Below, in pieces: positions 31,921 to 43,060 of a stretch of DNA of 64,000 nt. The notes beneath the pieces were generated by a model. The model was given only the letters and a program-made list of their open reading frames with translations, ran no database searches and was not told where the DNA came from. Position numbers and translations under genes: made by a program. Source of the stretch: CAWCKS01 sp963763485 (lineage in GTDB: Bacteria; Pseudomonadota; Alphaproteobacteria; Rhizobiales; Xanthobacteraceae); NCBI GenBank assembly GCA_963763485.1, contig CAVXOW010000009.1, positions 248,001-312,000 on the forward strand, written 5' to 3'. Position 1 is the first letter of the stretch. Each line of letters begins with the position of its first letter.

Positions 31921-33636
31921 CTAAAACGCGGCCTGGGTGGCCTGGCCGGCAACGATATACCAGGTCACCACCAGCGCGCAGATCAGGGCTCCCGGCAGCG
32001 ACGACCCGGTGCGCCGGATCGTGAAGGTCGCGATCACGGCGACGAACGCTAGCAACGGTACGAACTGCATCGCGACGATCGTGGACAGCGGCACGAAGCC
32101 CGGATCGGGCAGTGGATTGATCAGCATGCCGTTCAGGAACAGCGCGCCGTACTGCAGTACGCAGAGCAGGACGAAGCCCAATGCCATTGCGCAGAGCGCC
32201 GTCACATAGGCCGCGCCCGCGCTGCTCTGCCCTTGCAGGAAGTTCTGCCGCAACGCGCGCAGCGCCACCACAAAGAAGATGATGAACGGGATCAGGTAGA
32301 TCAGGAATATCAGCCACTGCTTTGCGCTCATCAGCTTCAGCGCAACCACCCAAAAGCGGAAGTCGATCTTGAAGGCGAGGTCGGCCAATGTCAGCGCGAC
32401 GTAGCCGATCGCAACCGTTGCAAGCGCGATCAGGATCGACGGGCCGATGATGCCGCTGCGGCTTTGCATGCGCGGCACGAACCGCATCAGGATGAAGGTG
32501 ATGATCGCATTGATCAGTGCCCACACGGCGATCTGCGTGCTGATCGATTGCGGTAGAATCTTTGACGCCGGCAGGAACGTGCCGGCCAGCGCGAACGCCG
32601 GGTAATAGGTGAGGATCGGGATCACGACCGAGAGGATCATCGCGGTCCACCAGCGTCCACCGGCGGTGCCGGCCGAGCTTGCCGGCGCAGGCGTTGCTGC
32701 AAGACCGGCGAACGCCGGTAATTTCAACAGCGCTTCAAACGCGCCGAGCAGCAGGACGACGAAGCCGATCAACGCGACCAGCGTGGCGAATTCCTTGCGC
32801 AACCAGATCTGGTTCTCGCGCGGCAACTGCGTGCCGCCCTGCAGCGTCTGCTGGAACCAGCCGATCGCATCGCCGATGGCTTCATGCGAGATGTGCTCGG
32901 CCGGATGGGTGATTGCCGGCGTGTACAGGACACGCGCGGTGCCCTTGTCGACGTCACCGTAAACCTTGCCGGGTTCGACCGGACCGGTCACACCGAAGAA
33001 GGCCTGCAGCTTCGGGCTCTGCGTCACATCCCTGGCGCGATCGACACCCCACATCAGCTTTGAGAATTCTTCATATTGCGCAAAGACCAGCGCGACGTTG
33101 CGTGGCCAGGTCGGCGTTCCATCGGCCGCGAACGGCTTGCCGGTCGACGAGCCCTCGAGCACCATCGATTTGTAGTCGTTCGGCATCGCGGTGGCAGCGG
33201 CGAGCACGGTCCAGCCACCCATCGAATGGCCCTCGAGACCGATATTGTTCTTGTCGACGAAGTCGAGGCTGCGCAGGTAGGCAAGCCCGTCAGGTCCGCC
33301 AAAGCCGTTGGCGAATGACGGCGGGTCGGAGTAGCCGTGACCGGTCTGGTCGAGCGCGACCACGACATAGCCGCGGCGGGCGAACTCGATGGCAAAGCCG
33401 TCCTGGGTCTCGCGCGAATTGATATAGCCGTGGACCGCGAGAATTCCGGGCGCCGGCTTCTGCGCTGTCGCGTTCGGTGGGATGTAGAGCAGGGCGCTCA
33501 TCGTGTTGCCCTTGGCGCCCTGGAAGCGGACATCCTTGATCTGAATGCCGCCGTCGGTCTGCGTCAGCCAGGCGATCAGACCACCAAGCACAATCAAGAC
33601 AACGCCAATCGCGGCGAGCCGCCAGCTGCTTCGCAT
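31921..33636 (-). CDS. Membrane protein with N-terminal alpha/beta-hydrolase domain
   Basis: A 571-residue protein. A membrane anchor (residues 3-24) precedes an alpha/beta hydrolase domain with the nucleophile in GLEGHSMGGWTVL near residue 145, an oxyanion-type PGILAVHGYINSRET, and a likely histidine in ITHPAEHISHEA. The second half (from about residue 280) is integral membrane with eight or so helices (LVALIGFVVLLLGAF, MILSVVIPILTYYPAFAL, FLIYLIPFIIFFVVAL and others). This joining of a hydrolase to a polytopic domain recurs in bacteria but its function is unknown to me. GGGGAGG lies before ATG 33636. Confidence 0.8.
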   Translation of the reverse strand: MRSSWRLAAIGVVLIVLGGLIAWLTQTDGGIQIKDVRFQGAKGNTMSALLYIPPNATAQKPAPGILAVHGYINSRETQDGFAIEFARRGYVVVALDQTGHGYSDPPSFANGFGGPDGLAYLRSLDFVDKNNIGLEGHSMGGWTVLAAATAMPNDYKSMVLEGSSTGKPFAADGTPTWPRNVALVFAQYEEFSKLMWGVDRARDVTQSPKLQAFFGVTGPVEPGKVYGDVDKGTARVLYTPAITHPAEHISHEAIGDAIGWFQQTLQGGTQLPRENQIWLRKEFATLVALIGFVVLLLGAFEALLKLPAFAGLAATPAPASSAGTAGGRWWTAMILSVVIPILTYYPAFALAGTFLPASKILPQSISTQIAVWALINAIITFILMRFVPRMQSRSGIIGPSILIALATVAIGYVALTLADLAFKIDFRFWVVALKLMSAKQWLIFLIYLIPFIIFFVVALRALRQNFLQGQSSAGAAYVTALCAMALGFVLLCVLQYGALFLNGMLINPLPDPGFVPLSTIVAMQFVPLLAFVAVIATFTIRRTGSSLPGALICALVVTWYIVAGQATQAAF

Positions 33637-33842
33637 GAGAACCTCCCCGGACGCCGCCAAATGTCCCGACAGCGGCGATTTTCATTTTTTGTTTGAATCG
33701 AACGGTAACCGAAAGTCGAACGCAAGCAAAGCCGGTACCCGGTTCATGCCCAGATTTTGCTGGAGGTTGAGGTTGGCCCTGCTAAAGCGTGGCTCGGTTA
33801 GGATTTTTTCGCGTGGTGATGCGAAACGGTGGACGAGGCGAG

Positions 33843-35039
33843 ATGGCCGGTTCCGACAAGACTAAAGCGCCGGCCCAGATCGCGGGCCCCGCGATCGTGC
33901 TGGTCGAGCCGCAGCTCGGCGAGAACATCGGCATGGCGGCCCGCGCGATGGGGAATTTCGGGCTGACCGATCTGCGCCTCGTCAAGCCGCGGGACGGCTG
34001 GCCGAGTCTGCAGGCCGGGCGCGCGGCGGCCGGCGCCGACCACATCATCGATGCCGTAAAACTGTTCCCGACACTTGAGGCGGCGATCGCCGATCGCACG
34101 CTGACCTTCGCAACGACGGCGCGGGCCCATTTTCAGGCCAAGCCCGTGCTGGCACCGGAGGCCGCCGCGCAGGCGATGCACCGCGAGATCGCCGCAGCGG
34201 GCAAGGTTGCGATCGTGTTCGGCCGCGAGCGCTACGGCCTGGAAAATCAGGAGATTGCGGTCGCCGACCGGATCGTCACCTTTCCGGTGAACCCAGCCTT
34301 CGCTTCGCTCAACCTCGCGCAGGCCGTGCTGCTCATGGGCTACGAGTGGTTCAAGCATGCGATCGGAGATCTGCCGTTTGAAACCAGCCTGCGCTCCGAA
34401 CGCGCCGGCCAGGAGCAGATGCAAAACTTCTTCGATGGCCTGGTCCGCGAACTCGACCGCGTCGAATTCCTCCGACCGCAGGAAAAGCGCGAGACCATGC
34501 TGGTGAACCTGCGTAACATTTTTGCGCGGATGGAGCCGACCAAGCAGGACCTTCAGACGCTGAGCGGCGTCGTCGCGGCTTTGGCGGAGGGCCGCAAGGG
34601 GCCGGCGAAGGGCGGCGTGCTCGACAGCGAGGACGCCGCGCGCCTGCGCGCATTGCTTGCGGAGCACGGTACGGGCGGCGGGCCCGCAGAGGGCGGACCG
34701 ATGCGCGGGTTGGCGCGGCTGCTTCGGCGCAATCCGACCGACGCCGAGCGCGCGCTGTGGGGGGCGTTGAAGAACGACCGCCGCTTCGCGGGCCAGTTCA
34801 AGCGCCAGACGCCGGTGGGAAAACAGATTCCGGATTTCGTCTCGTTTCCGCTGCGGCTGGCGATCGAACTCGTTGCGGACGGCGAGAGCGAGACCGTCCG
34901 CGCTGACCGCGCCGAGCGGCGACGCTGGCTCGAGGCGCGCGACTATCGCGTCGTCGACGTGACCGCTGCCGAGATCGCGAACTCACTGCCCGATGCGCTT
35001 GCGCGGCTTGAGCGCGCGGCGACTCCATCGCCGCTGTGA
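33843..35039 (+). CDS. trmJ: TrmJ-type tRNA methyltransferase fused to a DUF559 domain
   Basis: A 398-residue fusion. Residues 12-240 are a SPOUT methyltransferase of the TrmJ/LasT type: GPAIVLVEPQLGENIGMAAR, then the SAM-binding knot VAIVFGRERYGLENQE and FPVNPAFASLNLAQAVLLM. TrmJ 2'-O-methylates tRNA position 32 (family knowledge). Residues 285-395 match DUF559, a PD-(D/E)XK nuclease-like fold: LLRRNPTDAERALWGALKN, FKRQTPVGKQIPDFVSF, LAIELVADGE, RRRWLEARDYRVV. The usual ELDG reads ELVADG, so catalysis by the second domain is doubtful. ATG 33843 is preferred over 33789 (GAGGCG just upstream and the family start). Confidence 0.88.
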   Translation: MAGSDKTKAPAQIAGPAIVLVEPQLGENIGMAARAMGNFGLTDLRLVKPRDGWPSLQAGRAAAGADHIIDAVKLFPTLEAAIADRTLTFATTARAHFQAKPVLAPEAAAQAMHREIAAAGKVAIVFGRERYGLENQEIAVADRIVTFPVNPAFASLNLAQAVLLMGYEWFKHAIGDLPFETSLRSERAGQEQMQNFFDGLVRELDRVEFLRPQEKRETMLVNLRNIFARMEPTKQDLQTLSGVVAALAEGRKGPAKGGVLDSEDAARLRALLAEHGTGGGPAEGGPMRGLARLLRRNPTDAERALWGALKNDRRFAGQFKRQTPVGKQIPDFVSFPLRLAIELVADGESETVRADRAERRRWLEARDYRVVDVTAAEIANSLPDALARLERAATPSPL

Positions 35040-35149
35040 TTTACAGCAATATGACGGCAGGACCTCGCCCGTCAATTCAGTATGCGCCCGTTAACGGATC
35101 AATGAGCCTTCAGATCACCCTCAAATGAGGCCGGTCGGCTTGCGGGTTG

Positions 35150-35473
35150 CTATTGTCCCGCCCGAACCTGCTCTGTCGCGACCTTGAGCAGTTCGGCCAT
35201 CTTGTTCTTGATGTCCTGTTCCGAGACGGCAACGCCTTTGGCCGCGAGATCCGCTACCACTTTGCGGAGGACGACGCCGCTGCCGGCCGCCGCGACGGCC
35301 GAATCGATCAAGTCACGCGCATAGTCGTCAGCCGCGGCACCGGTGAGCCCGAGCTTTTCCGCCACCCACCGTGCGACCAGCCCGTTTCGGCGGGCTTCGG
35401 CCTTGAACCGCACTTCCTCGTCGTGGGCGAACTGGTTCTCAAACCCTTCCTCGCGTTTGTCGAAAGTTGTCAT
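35150..35473 (-). CDS. F1Fo-ATPase inhibitor subunit zeta (DUF1476)
   Basis: A 107-residue protein beginning MTTFDKREEGFENQFAHDEE, followed by FKAEARRNGLVARWVAEKLG. This is the signature of the alphaproteobacterial zeta subunit, which blocks rotation of F1-ATPase against ATP hydrolysis. The four-helix length is normal. It is encoded divergently from purC, its usual alphaproteobacterial neighbourhood (memory). ATG 35473. Confidence 0.92.
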   Translation of the reverse strand: MTTFDKREEGFENQFAHDEEVRFKAEARRNGLVARWVAEKLGLTGAAADDYARDLIDSAVAAAGSGVVLRKVVADLAAKGVAVSEQDIKNKMAELLKVATEQVRAGQ

Positions 35474-35792
35474 ATATCGGCCCCATGGATTGGCGTCGTG
35501 GAATGCCTATGTATTCGGTTGCATGTGGCCCCGCGTTGACTTGGAACAACGCGCGCGAACGTCGCAGCCCCGGGAAATGCTTGGATGGTCCAGCAAGGGC
35601 CCAAAATGTGGCGCTAGTCGGCCCCGAACATGCGGATTTCACTGCAGGAAAACCCGGTTGCGTCGATTGTGCTTGGGGGGTCAATCAGGTAGGTTGCGAA
35701 AGATGACCCGTTCGCGTTCCGTTTCGATCAATCCGGGTCGCCGCGACAGCTCCGTCGCGGGTACGCGTTCACTTTGAGGAGCACCCCAATCG

Positions 35793-36590
35793 ATGGATTC
35801 CAACAACACACGGTACATCCCGATGAGCCGTCGCCGTCGCATTTATGAAGGAAAGGCCAAGGTCCTTTACGAGGGTCCGGAGCCTGGAACCTTGATTCAG
35901 CACTTCAAGGACGATGCGACCGCCTTCAACGCCAAGAAACACCAGGTGATCGAAGGCAAGGGTGTGCTGAACAACCGGATCTCGGAGTACGTCTTCCAGC
36001 ACCTCAACGACATCGGGGTGCCGACGCATTTCATCCGTCGCCTCAACATGCGCGAGCAGCTGATTCGCGAGGTCGAGATCGTGCCGCTCGAGGTCGTGGT
36101 GCGGAATGTCGCCGCCGGCTCGCTGTCACAGCGCCTCGGCATCGAGGAGGGCACCCAGCTGCCGCGCTCGATCATCGAGTTCTACTACAAGAACGACCAG
36201 CTCAACGACCCGATGGTGTCGGAAGAGCACATCACGGCGTTTGGCTGGGCGACGCCACAGGAGATCGACGACATCATGGCGCTTGCCATCCGCGTCAACG
36301 ATTTCCTGAGCGGCCTCTTCCTCGGCATCGGCATCCGGCTCGTCGACTTCAAGATGGAGTGCGGGCGGCTGTGGGAGAACGAGATGATGCGGATCGTCGT
36401 CGCCGACGAGATCTCGCCGGATTCCTGCAGGCTGTGGGACATCAAGTCGAACGAGAAGCTCGACAAGGACCGCTTCCGCCGCGATCTCGGCGGGCTGCTC
36501 GAGGCCTACACCGAAGTCGCCAAGCGCCTTGGCATCATGATGGAGAACGAGCGTCCCGCGGGCACCGGCCCGGTGCTCGTGAAGGGCTGA
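35793..36590 (+). CDS. purC: Phosphoribosylaminoimidazole-succinocarboxamide synthase
   Basis: A 265-residue SAICAR synthetase. It joins CAIR and aspartate with ATP in purine synthesis. Conserved parts are RRIYEGKAKVLYEGPEPGT, the FNAKKHQVIEGKGVLNNRIS stretch, EVVVRNVAAGSLSQRLG, and LVDFKMECGR with ADEISPDSCRLWD. GAGGAG lies about 11 bases before ATG 35793. ATG 35823 (MSRRRRIYEGK) is the shorter alternative and may be the true start. First gene of purC-purS-purQ. Confidence 0.96.
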   Translation: MDSNNTRYIPMSRRRRIYEGKAKVLYEGPEPGTLIQHFKDDATAFNAKKHQVIEGKGVLNNRISEYVFQHLNDIGVPTHFIRRLNMREQLIREVEIVPLEVVVRNVAAGSLSQRLGIEEGTQLPRSIIEFYYKNDQLNDPMVSEEHITAFGWATPQEIDDIMALAIRVNDFLSGLFLGIGIRLVDFKMECGRLWENEMMRIVVADEISPDSCRLWDIKSNEKLDKDRFRRDLGGLLEAYTEVAKRLGIMMENERPAGTGPVLVKG

Positions 36591-36597
36591 CCGGCCG

Positions 36598-36840
36598 ATG
36601 AAAGCGCGCGTCACCGTCACGCTGAAGTCCGGCATCCTCGATCCGCAGGGCAAGGCCATCGAGGGCGCATTGAAATCGCTTGGGGTCGACGGCGTGGCCA
36701 GTGTCCGCCAAGGCAAGGTGTTCGACATCGAACTCGCGGGCAGCGACAAGGCCAAGGCCGAGGCCGCGCTGAAACAGGCTGCTGACAAGCTGCTCGCCAA
36801 CACGGTGATCGAAAATTACCGCGTCGAGGTGTTGGGCTAG
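36598..36840 (+). CDS. purS: Phosphoribosylformylglycinamidine synthase subunit PurS
   Basis: An 80-residue PurS, the small bridging subunit that couples PurQ glutaminase to PurL. It begins MKARVTVTLKSGILDPQGKA and ends VIENYRVEVLG, both family hallmarks. It starts 7 bp after purC and ends 2 bp before purQ, so the three are one operon. Confidence 0.97.
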   Translation: MKARVTVTLKSGILDPQGKAIEGALKSLGVDGVASVRQGKVFDIELAGSDKAKAEAALKQAADKLLANTVIENYRVEVLG

Positions 36841-36842
36841 GG

Positions 36843-37544
36843 ATGAAGTCCGCCGTCGTCGTTTTTCCCGGGATCAATCGCGAGCGCGACATGGCGCGCG
36901 CGCTAAGGCTTGCGTCAGGCAACGAGACGAAAATGGTCTGGCATGCCGATACCGCGTTGCCCGCCGGCGTCGATCTCGTGGTCGTGCCGGGCGGCTTCTC
37001 GTATGGCGACTACTTGCGATGCGGCGCGATCGCGGCGCGCGCGCCTGTCATGGATGCAGTCCGTGCCCATGCCGCGCGCGGCGGCCTTGTGATGGGTGTC
37101 TGCAACGGCTTCCAGATCCTGTGCGAAGCCGGCCTGTTGCCCGGCGTGCTGATGCGCAACGCCCGACTGAAGTTCATCTGCAAGGACGTGCACCTGCGCA
37201 TCGAGCGTTCCGACACGCCGTTTACGCGGGGCTACAATGCCGGGCAGGTCATCCGTGTGCCGGTCGCCCATGGCGAAGGCAACTACGAAGCGGACGAGGA
37301 GACGGTGAAGCGTCTCGAAGGCGAAGGGCGCGTGCTCTATCGCTACTGCGCGCCTGACGGCTCCCTTGACGAGGCCTCGAATATCAACGGCGCAACCCAT
37401 GCGATCGCCGGCATCGTCAGCGATACAGGCAACGTGCTCGGCATGATGCCGCATCCGGAAAACCACGTCGAAGCCATCATCGGCTGTACCGACGGTCGCG
37501 GCCTGTTCGCCGGCCTCGTCGAGCATTTTGCCCAGGCGGCTTGA
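36843..37544 (+). CDS. purQ: Phosphoribosylformylglycinamidine synthase subunit PurQ
   Basis: A 233-residue class I glutamine amidotransferase that supplies ammonia to PurL. The nucleophile cysteine is in VMGVCNGFQILCEAG near residue 88, preceded by the oxyanion strand VVPGGFSYGDYLRCG. The histidine-glutamate pair is in MMPHPENHVE near the C-terminus. Length is normal. It follows purS by 2 bp, while purL lies 1.3 kb downstream past two unrelated genes. Confidence 0.97.
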   Translation: MKSAVVVFPGINRERDMARALRLASGNETKMVWHADTALPAGVDLVVVPGGFSYGDYLRCGAIAARAPVMDAVRAHAARGGLVMGVCNGFQILCEAGLLPGVLMRNARLKFICKDVHLRIERSDTPFTRGYNAGQVIRVPVAHGEGNYEADEETVKRLEGEGRVLYRYCAPDGSLDEASNINGATHAIAGIVSDTGNVLGMMPHPENHVEAIIGCTDGRGLFAGLVEHFAQAA

Positions 37545-37598
37545 ACTTCGGCGCGACGCGTCGATACTGCGATAAGCAAGAATCTGCGGGGGAGGGTC

Positions 37599-38159
37599 AT
37601 GAATGCGATGCGTGTCGCTGCGTGTGCAATGCTGGTTGCGCTGATGGGCAGCCCGGCCGTGGCCGAGGTGCCGGCGGCAGCCTTGAACAAGACCATCACC
37701 ATCTCGTTCACGGCGAGTGGCACGATGAGTGGCCCCGACGGTCCGAGCCGTCCATTCAACACGGCCGTGACGCGGGTCATCTACGTCAGCGGTCAGGGCC
37801 GCTTGTTCATGCGCCACACCGCGACCGCGGGCGGCGGCGACATGACAAGTGGAAAGGGCGGCGCGCGTCCAAGCCGTCAGGGTGAGTTCGCGCCCGGCGA
37901 TTCAAGCTCCCGCGGTGGCAGTTTCAATCTCCAGGGCAACAAGCTGGTCGGTGTCATCCCCTATAGCGGTGGCGCGCGGCAGATCACTGCCACGTTCGAT
38001 GGGGGCTTCTCGAGCTGCACGGCCAGTGTGATCGAGGGCAACGCCGGCTCAGGCTCATTCAAGCGCAAGGGGCCGAATGGCGTCGTTCATGAAATCACCA
38101 ACGCCTCGACGTCGGGGGTGAGCTGCTCGATCCAGAGCGGCAATACGTTCGCGGAATAG
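37599..38159 (+). CDS. Secreted hypothetical protein
   Basis: A 186-residue protein with a signal peptide (MNAMRVAACAMLVALMGSPAVA). The mature part is beta-rich with alternating Ser/Thr/Gly strands (LNKTITISFTASGTMSGPDG, RVIYVSGQGRLFMRHTATAG) and a single pair of cysteines (SSCTAS, GVSCSIQ). GGGGGAGGG precedes ATG 37599. No domain recognised. It lies between purQ and purL but faces the same way, so it may be read from the purine operon. Confidence 0.7.
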   Translation: MNAMRVAACAMLVALMGSPAVAEVPAAALNKTITISFTASGTMSGPDGPSRPFNTAVTRVIYVSGQGRLFMRHTATAGGGDMTSGKGGARPSRQGEFAPGDSSSRGGSFNLQGNKLVGVIPYSGGARQITATFDGGFSSCTASVIEGNAGSGSFKRKGPNGVVHEITNASTSGVSCSIQSGNTFAE

Positions 38160-38167
38160 GATCTCGG

Positions 38168-38638
38168 CTATCCCGCCGTCCGCGCCGCGGTGACCCGCTT
38201 CACCGTGCCGGAGAAGCTCAGCACCGGCCGGCCCGCTGCAGTCAGGGTGCCGCGCATGAAGATGATGGAGCGGCCGGCGCGAACCACTTCGCCGGTGCCT
38301 TCCACCAGTTCGCCCTTGTAGACGGCGTCGATGAATTCGGTGGCGAACGACAGCGTCACCCCGCGGCCTTCCTCGAGCACGGTGTTGGCGATCGCGAACA
38401 GGCAGTAGTCGGCGAACGTCATCAGGCAGCCGCCATGGACCGCGCCGCCGCCATTGATGTGCTTCTGTTCGACACGGAAGACGCAGCGTACTCCGCCGTT
38501 CTCCTCACGGTGCCAGAATGGTCCGTTGTGGACCTCATAGTTGTCGCGGGTCCACGTCCACCAGCCGGCGAATTCGCCTGAGGTCGCCTGCACGGCGCCG
38601 TCGTGGCGGGGAACGGCGTCCTTTGGCACAAAATTCAC
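38168..38638 (-). CDS. PaaI-family hotdog thioesterase
   Basis: A 156-residue hotdog-fold protein of the PaaI/YdiI type. The centre has GGGAVHGGCLMTFADYCLFA, the active-site loop and helix, where an acidic residue would activate water. Before it lies VRCVFRVEQKHINGG and after it TEFIDAVYKGELVEGTGEVV. It hydrolyses an acyl-CoA; the acyl group is unknown. The start is GTG 38638 with GGAG seven bases upstream. It is convergent with the secreted-protein gene. Confidence 0.88.
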   Translation of the reverse strand: MNFVPKDAVPRHDGAVQATSGEFAGWWTWTRDNYEVHNGPFWHREENGGVRCVFRVEQKHINGGGAVHGGCLMTFADYCLFAIANTVLEEGRGVTLSFATEFIDAVYKGELVEGTGEVVRAGRSIIFMRGTLTAAGRPVLSFSGTVKRVTAARTAG

Positions 38639-38802
38639 GAGGTACTCCGCTGCGTTATGCGCTGGGTGGTTACCCCTCCATAAGGCCAGTCGGGTTCAAA
38701 ACACCAGCCCGAAACACCATGTGAACTGCGGAAATCTGGTGCTTGCAGTGGCTTGAACACCCGTGCATTACGGCTTTTTACCAACTCCCAACCGGCCAGC
38801 CC

Positions 38803-41016
<2,214 letters not shown>

Positions 41017-41019
41017 GCC

Positions 41020-41373
41020 TTAAGTCTCGATCGTCACCTTGTTCGGATAGAACGCGAGATAGCGGGTAATCTCCTTCATCGCCGGGAACGGTGTCTCATA
41101 GCTCCACACTGCGTTCTCGAGTGTGGTGTCGCCGGCCTTGATTGTGAAGTAGCTGGCGTCGCCCTTGTAGGGGCAATGGGTGCTGTGTGTGGTCTTGGTC
41201 AGCAGCGACGGGTCGGCATCCTCGCGCGGGATATACTGCACTACCGGGTAGGTTGCTTCCTTCAGCGCCAGCGCGCGCGTAGTGTCGGCAATCACCTTGC
41301 CGCCGGCCAGCACGCGGACGCGCTTCGGGTTCGGCGTGACGGTGATGGGATGATCGGGGCCCGGAATTTTCAT
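41020..41373 (-). CDS. DUF427 domain protein
   Basis: A 117-residue protein of the DUF427 family: HPITVTPNPKRVRVLAGGKV, VVQYIPREDADPSLL and THSTHCPYKGDASYFTI are typical, with the CPYKG and WSYETP motifs. Small beta-rich cytoplasmic proteins of unknown function. GGAG precedes ATG 41373. It converges on purL with 3 bp between stops and is divergent from bolA. Confidence 0.88.
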   Translation of the reverse strand: MKIPGPDHPITVTPNPKRVRVLAGGKVIADTTRALALKEATYPVVQYIPREDADPSLLTKTTHSTHCPYKGDASYFTIKAGDTTLENAVWSYETPFPAMKEITRYLAFYPNKVTIET

Positions 41374-41434
41374 GGTGTGTCTCCTGCGTTTCCGCGAATA
41401 TAATAGCGACATCCGATTTGTGGAGGTTCACCAG

Positions 41435-41671
41435 ATGGCAATGGACGCCCGGGACATCGAAACCATGATCAAGGCGGCGATCCCGGATGCCGAAGTGACG
41501 ATCCGCGACCTCGCCGGCGACGGCGATCATTACGCCGCGACCGTCATTTCCGAGAGTTTTCGCGGCAAATCGCGGGTCCAGCAGCACCAAATCGTCTACC
41601 AGGCGCTGCAAGGCCGGATGGGCGGTGTGCTGCACGCGCTGGCGCTGCAGACCGGCGTGCCGGAGAAATAG
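41435..41671 (+). CDS. BolA-family protein
   Basis: A 78-residue BolA/IbaG-type protein. It begins MAMDARDIETMIKAAIPDAE, and DHYAATVISESFRGKSRVQQ with HQIVYQAL carries the conserved histidine. BolA proteins bind a [2Fe-2S] cluster together with a monothiol glutaredoxin (family knowledge). That partner, grxD, lies 3.9 kb downstream instead of adjacent. GGAGG sits eight bases before ATG 41435. Confidence 0.92.
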   Translation: MAMDARDIETMIKAAIPDAEVTIRDLAGDGDHYAATVISESFRGKSRVQQHQIVYQALQGRMGGVLHALALQTGVPEK

Positions 41672-41686
41672 GTCCGCGCCCGGCCG

Positions 41687-43060
41687 ATGACAGCGAGCGA
41701 TCGCGAGATTCAAAGCGTCACCGTCGAGATCACGCAGATGTCATTGATGCGGGTGCGCCGGCCGCACGAGCATCATCGCGTCACCTATGTCGAGTTGCTG
41801 TTCGACCTGGTGTTCGTGTTTGCGGTGACGCAGATCTCGCACGCGCTGCTTGGCGACCCCACCGCGCTCGGCCTGGTTCACACCACGCTGCTGTTCCTTG
41901 CGGTGTGGTGGGTGTGGATTTACACCTCCTGGATCACCAATTGGCTTGATCCCGAACGTCTTGCCGTCCGCCTCATGCTTTTTGCGCTGATGCTCGGCGG
42001 CCTCGTGTTGTCGACCTCGATCCCGAAGGCGTTCGAAAGTCGCGGGTTCGCGTTTGCGATCGCCTACACCGGCATGCAGGTCGGACGCACGGTGTTCATG
42101 TTTTTTGCGGTGCCGGCGAGCGAGGGCAGGCTGCGGCGCAACTTCACCCGCATCCTGATCTATCTTCTCATCTCCGCCGTGTTCTGGATTCTTGGGGCGC
42201 TCGCCGATGGGCAAGCCCGGCTGTACTGGTGGATCGCGGCGCTCGCGATTGAGTATGTTTCGCCTTACACGAACTTCTGGGTACCCGGCCTTGGGGCGTC
42301 CGCGGTCAGGGACTGGACGGTCGAAGGCGGCCATATGGCCGAGCGCTGCGCGCTCTTCATCATCATCGCGGTCGGGGAATCGATCGTCGTCAGCGGGGCG
42401 GCGTTTGCCGGGCTATCGTGGACGCATGCCAATATCGGCGCGTTTGCGTCGGCCTTCATCGCAAGTCTCGCGATGTGGTGGATCTATTTCCACAAGGGCG
42501 CCGAGGCGAGCGCGGAGAACATTTCAAACGCAGCCGCGCCCGGCCGGATCGCGCGGCTTGCCTACACCTACCTGCACATGCCGATCGTGGCCGGTATCAT
42601 TGTCAGCGCTGTCGGCGACGATCTTGCGCTGACGCATCCCTATGGTCCGAACGATCTCAAGACCGTGCTCAGCCTGGTCGGCGGCCCCTTGCTCTTCCTT
42701 GTCGGCACGGTCCTGTTCAAGCACACCATCCATGGCTGGTTTCAGCTGTCGCACCTCGTCGGCATCGTCGTGCTGTTGCCGATGCTCTGGTTCGGTGACC
42801 TGGTGTCGCCGCTCACGCTGTCGGCGGTCACCACGGCCGTGCTGGTCGTGGTCGGGGATCTGGGAAGCGATCTCGATCGGCTCAAAGGCGACGCTGCGGC
42901 ACAAGGAGCTAGTTCGCGCGCAGCGCATGAACGGAGAACATCCGCTCTGAGTCGGTCCACGTCGAGAGCGGCGTCCAGCCGGTCGCGCGGGCGAGATTGT
43001 AGAACCGGGGAATCGAATACTTGTACGAATTCTCGGTGTGAATGCTTTCGCCCGTCGTGA
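41687..43060 (+). CDS. Low temperature requirement protein A family membrane protein
   Basis: A 457-residue frame. The first 400 residues are LtrA-family: VTYVELLFDLVFVFAVTQIS, WWVWIYTSWITNWLDPERLA and MAERCALFIIIAVGESIVVS are the signatures, and about ten hydrophobic helices follow each other. The last 50 or so residues (after about LDRLKGDAAAQG) are low-complexity Ser/Arg and lie wholly over the opposite egtD gene, so the true stop may have been displaced by a base change or error. Function of the family is unknown beyond its name. It follows bolA by 15 bp. Confidence 0.82.
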   Translation: MTASDREIQSVTVEITQMSLMRVRRPHEHHRVTYVELLFDLVFVFAVTQISHALLGDPTALGLVHTTLLFLAVWWVWIYTSWITNWLDPERLAVRLMLFALMLGGLVLSTSIPKAFESRGFAFAIAYTGMQVGRTVFMFFAVPASEGRLRRNFTRILIYLLISAVFWILGALADGQARLYWWIAALAIEYVSPYTNFWVPGLGASAVRDWTVEGGHMAERCALFIIIAVGESIVVSGAAFAGLSWTHANIGAFASAFIASLAMWWIYFHKGAEASAENISNAAAPGRIARLAYTYLHMPIVAGIIVSAVGDDLALTHPYGPNDLKTVLSLVGGPLLFLVGTVLFKHTIHGWFQLSHLVGIVVLLPMLWFGDLVSPLTLSAVTTAVLVVVGDLGSDLDRLKGDAAAQGASSRAAHERRTSALSRSTSRAASSRSRGRDCRTGESNTCTNSRCECFRPS

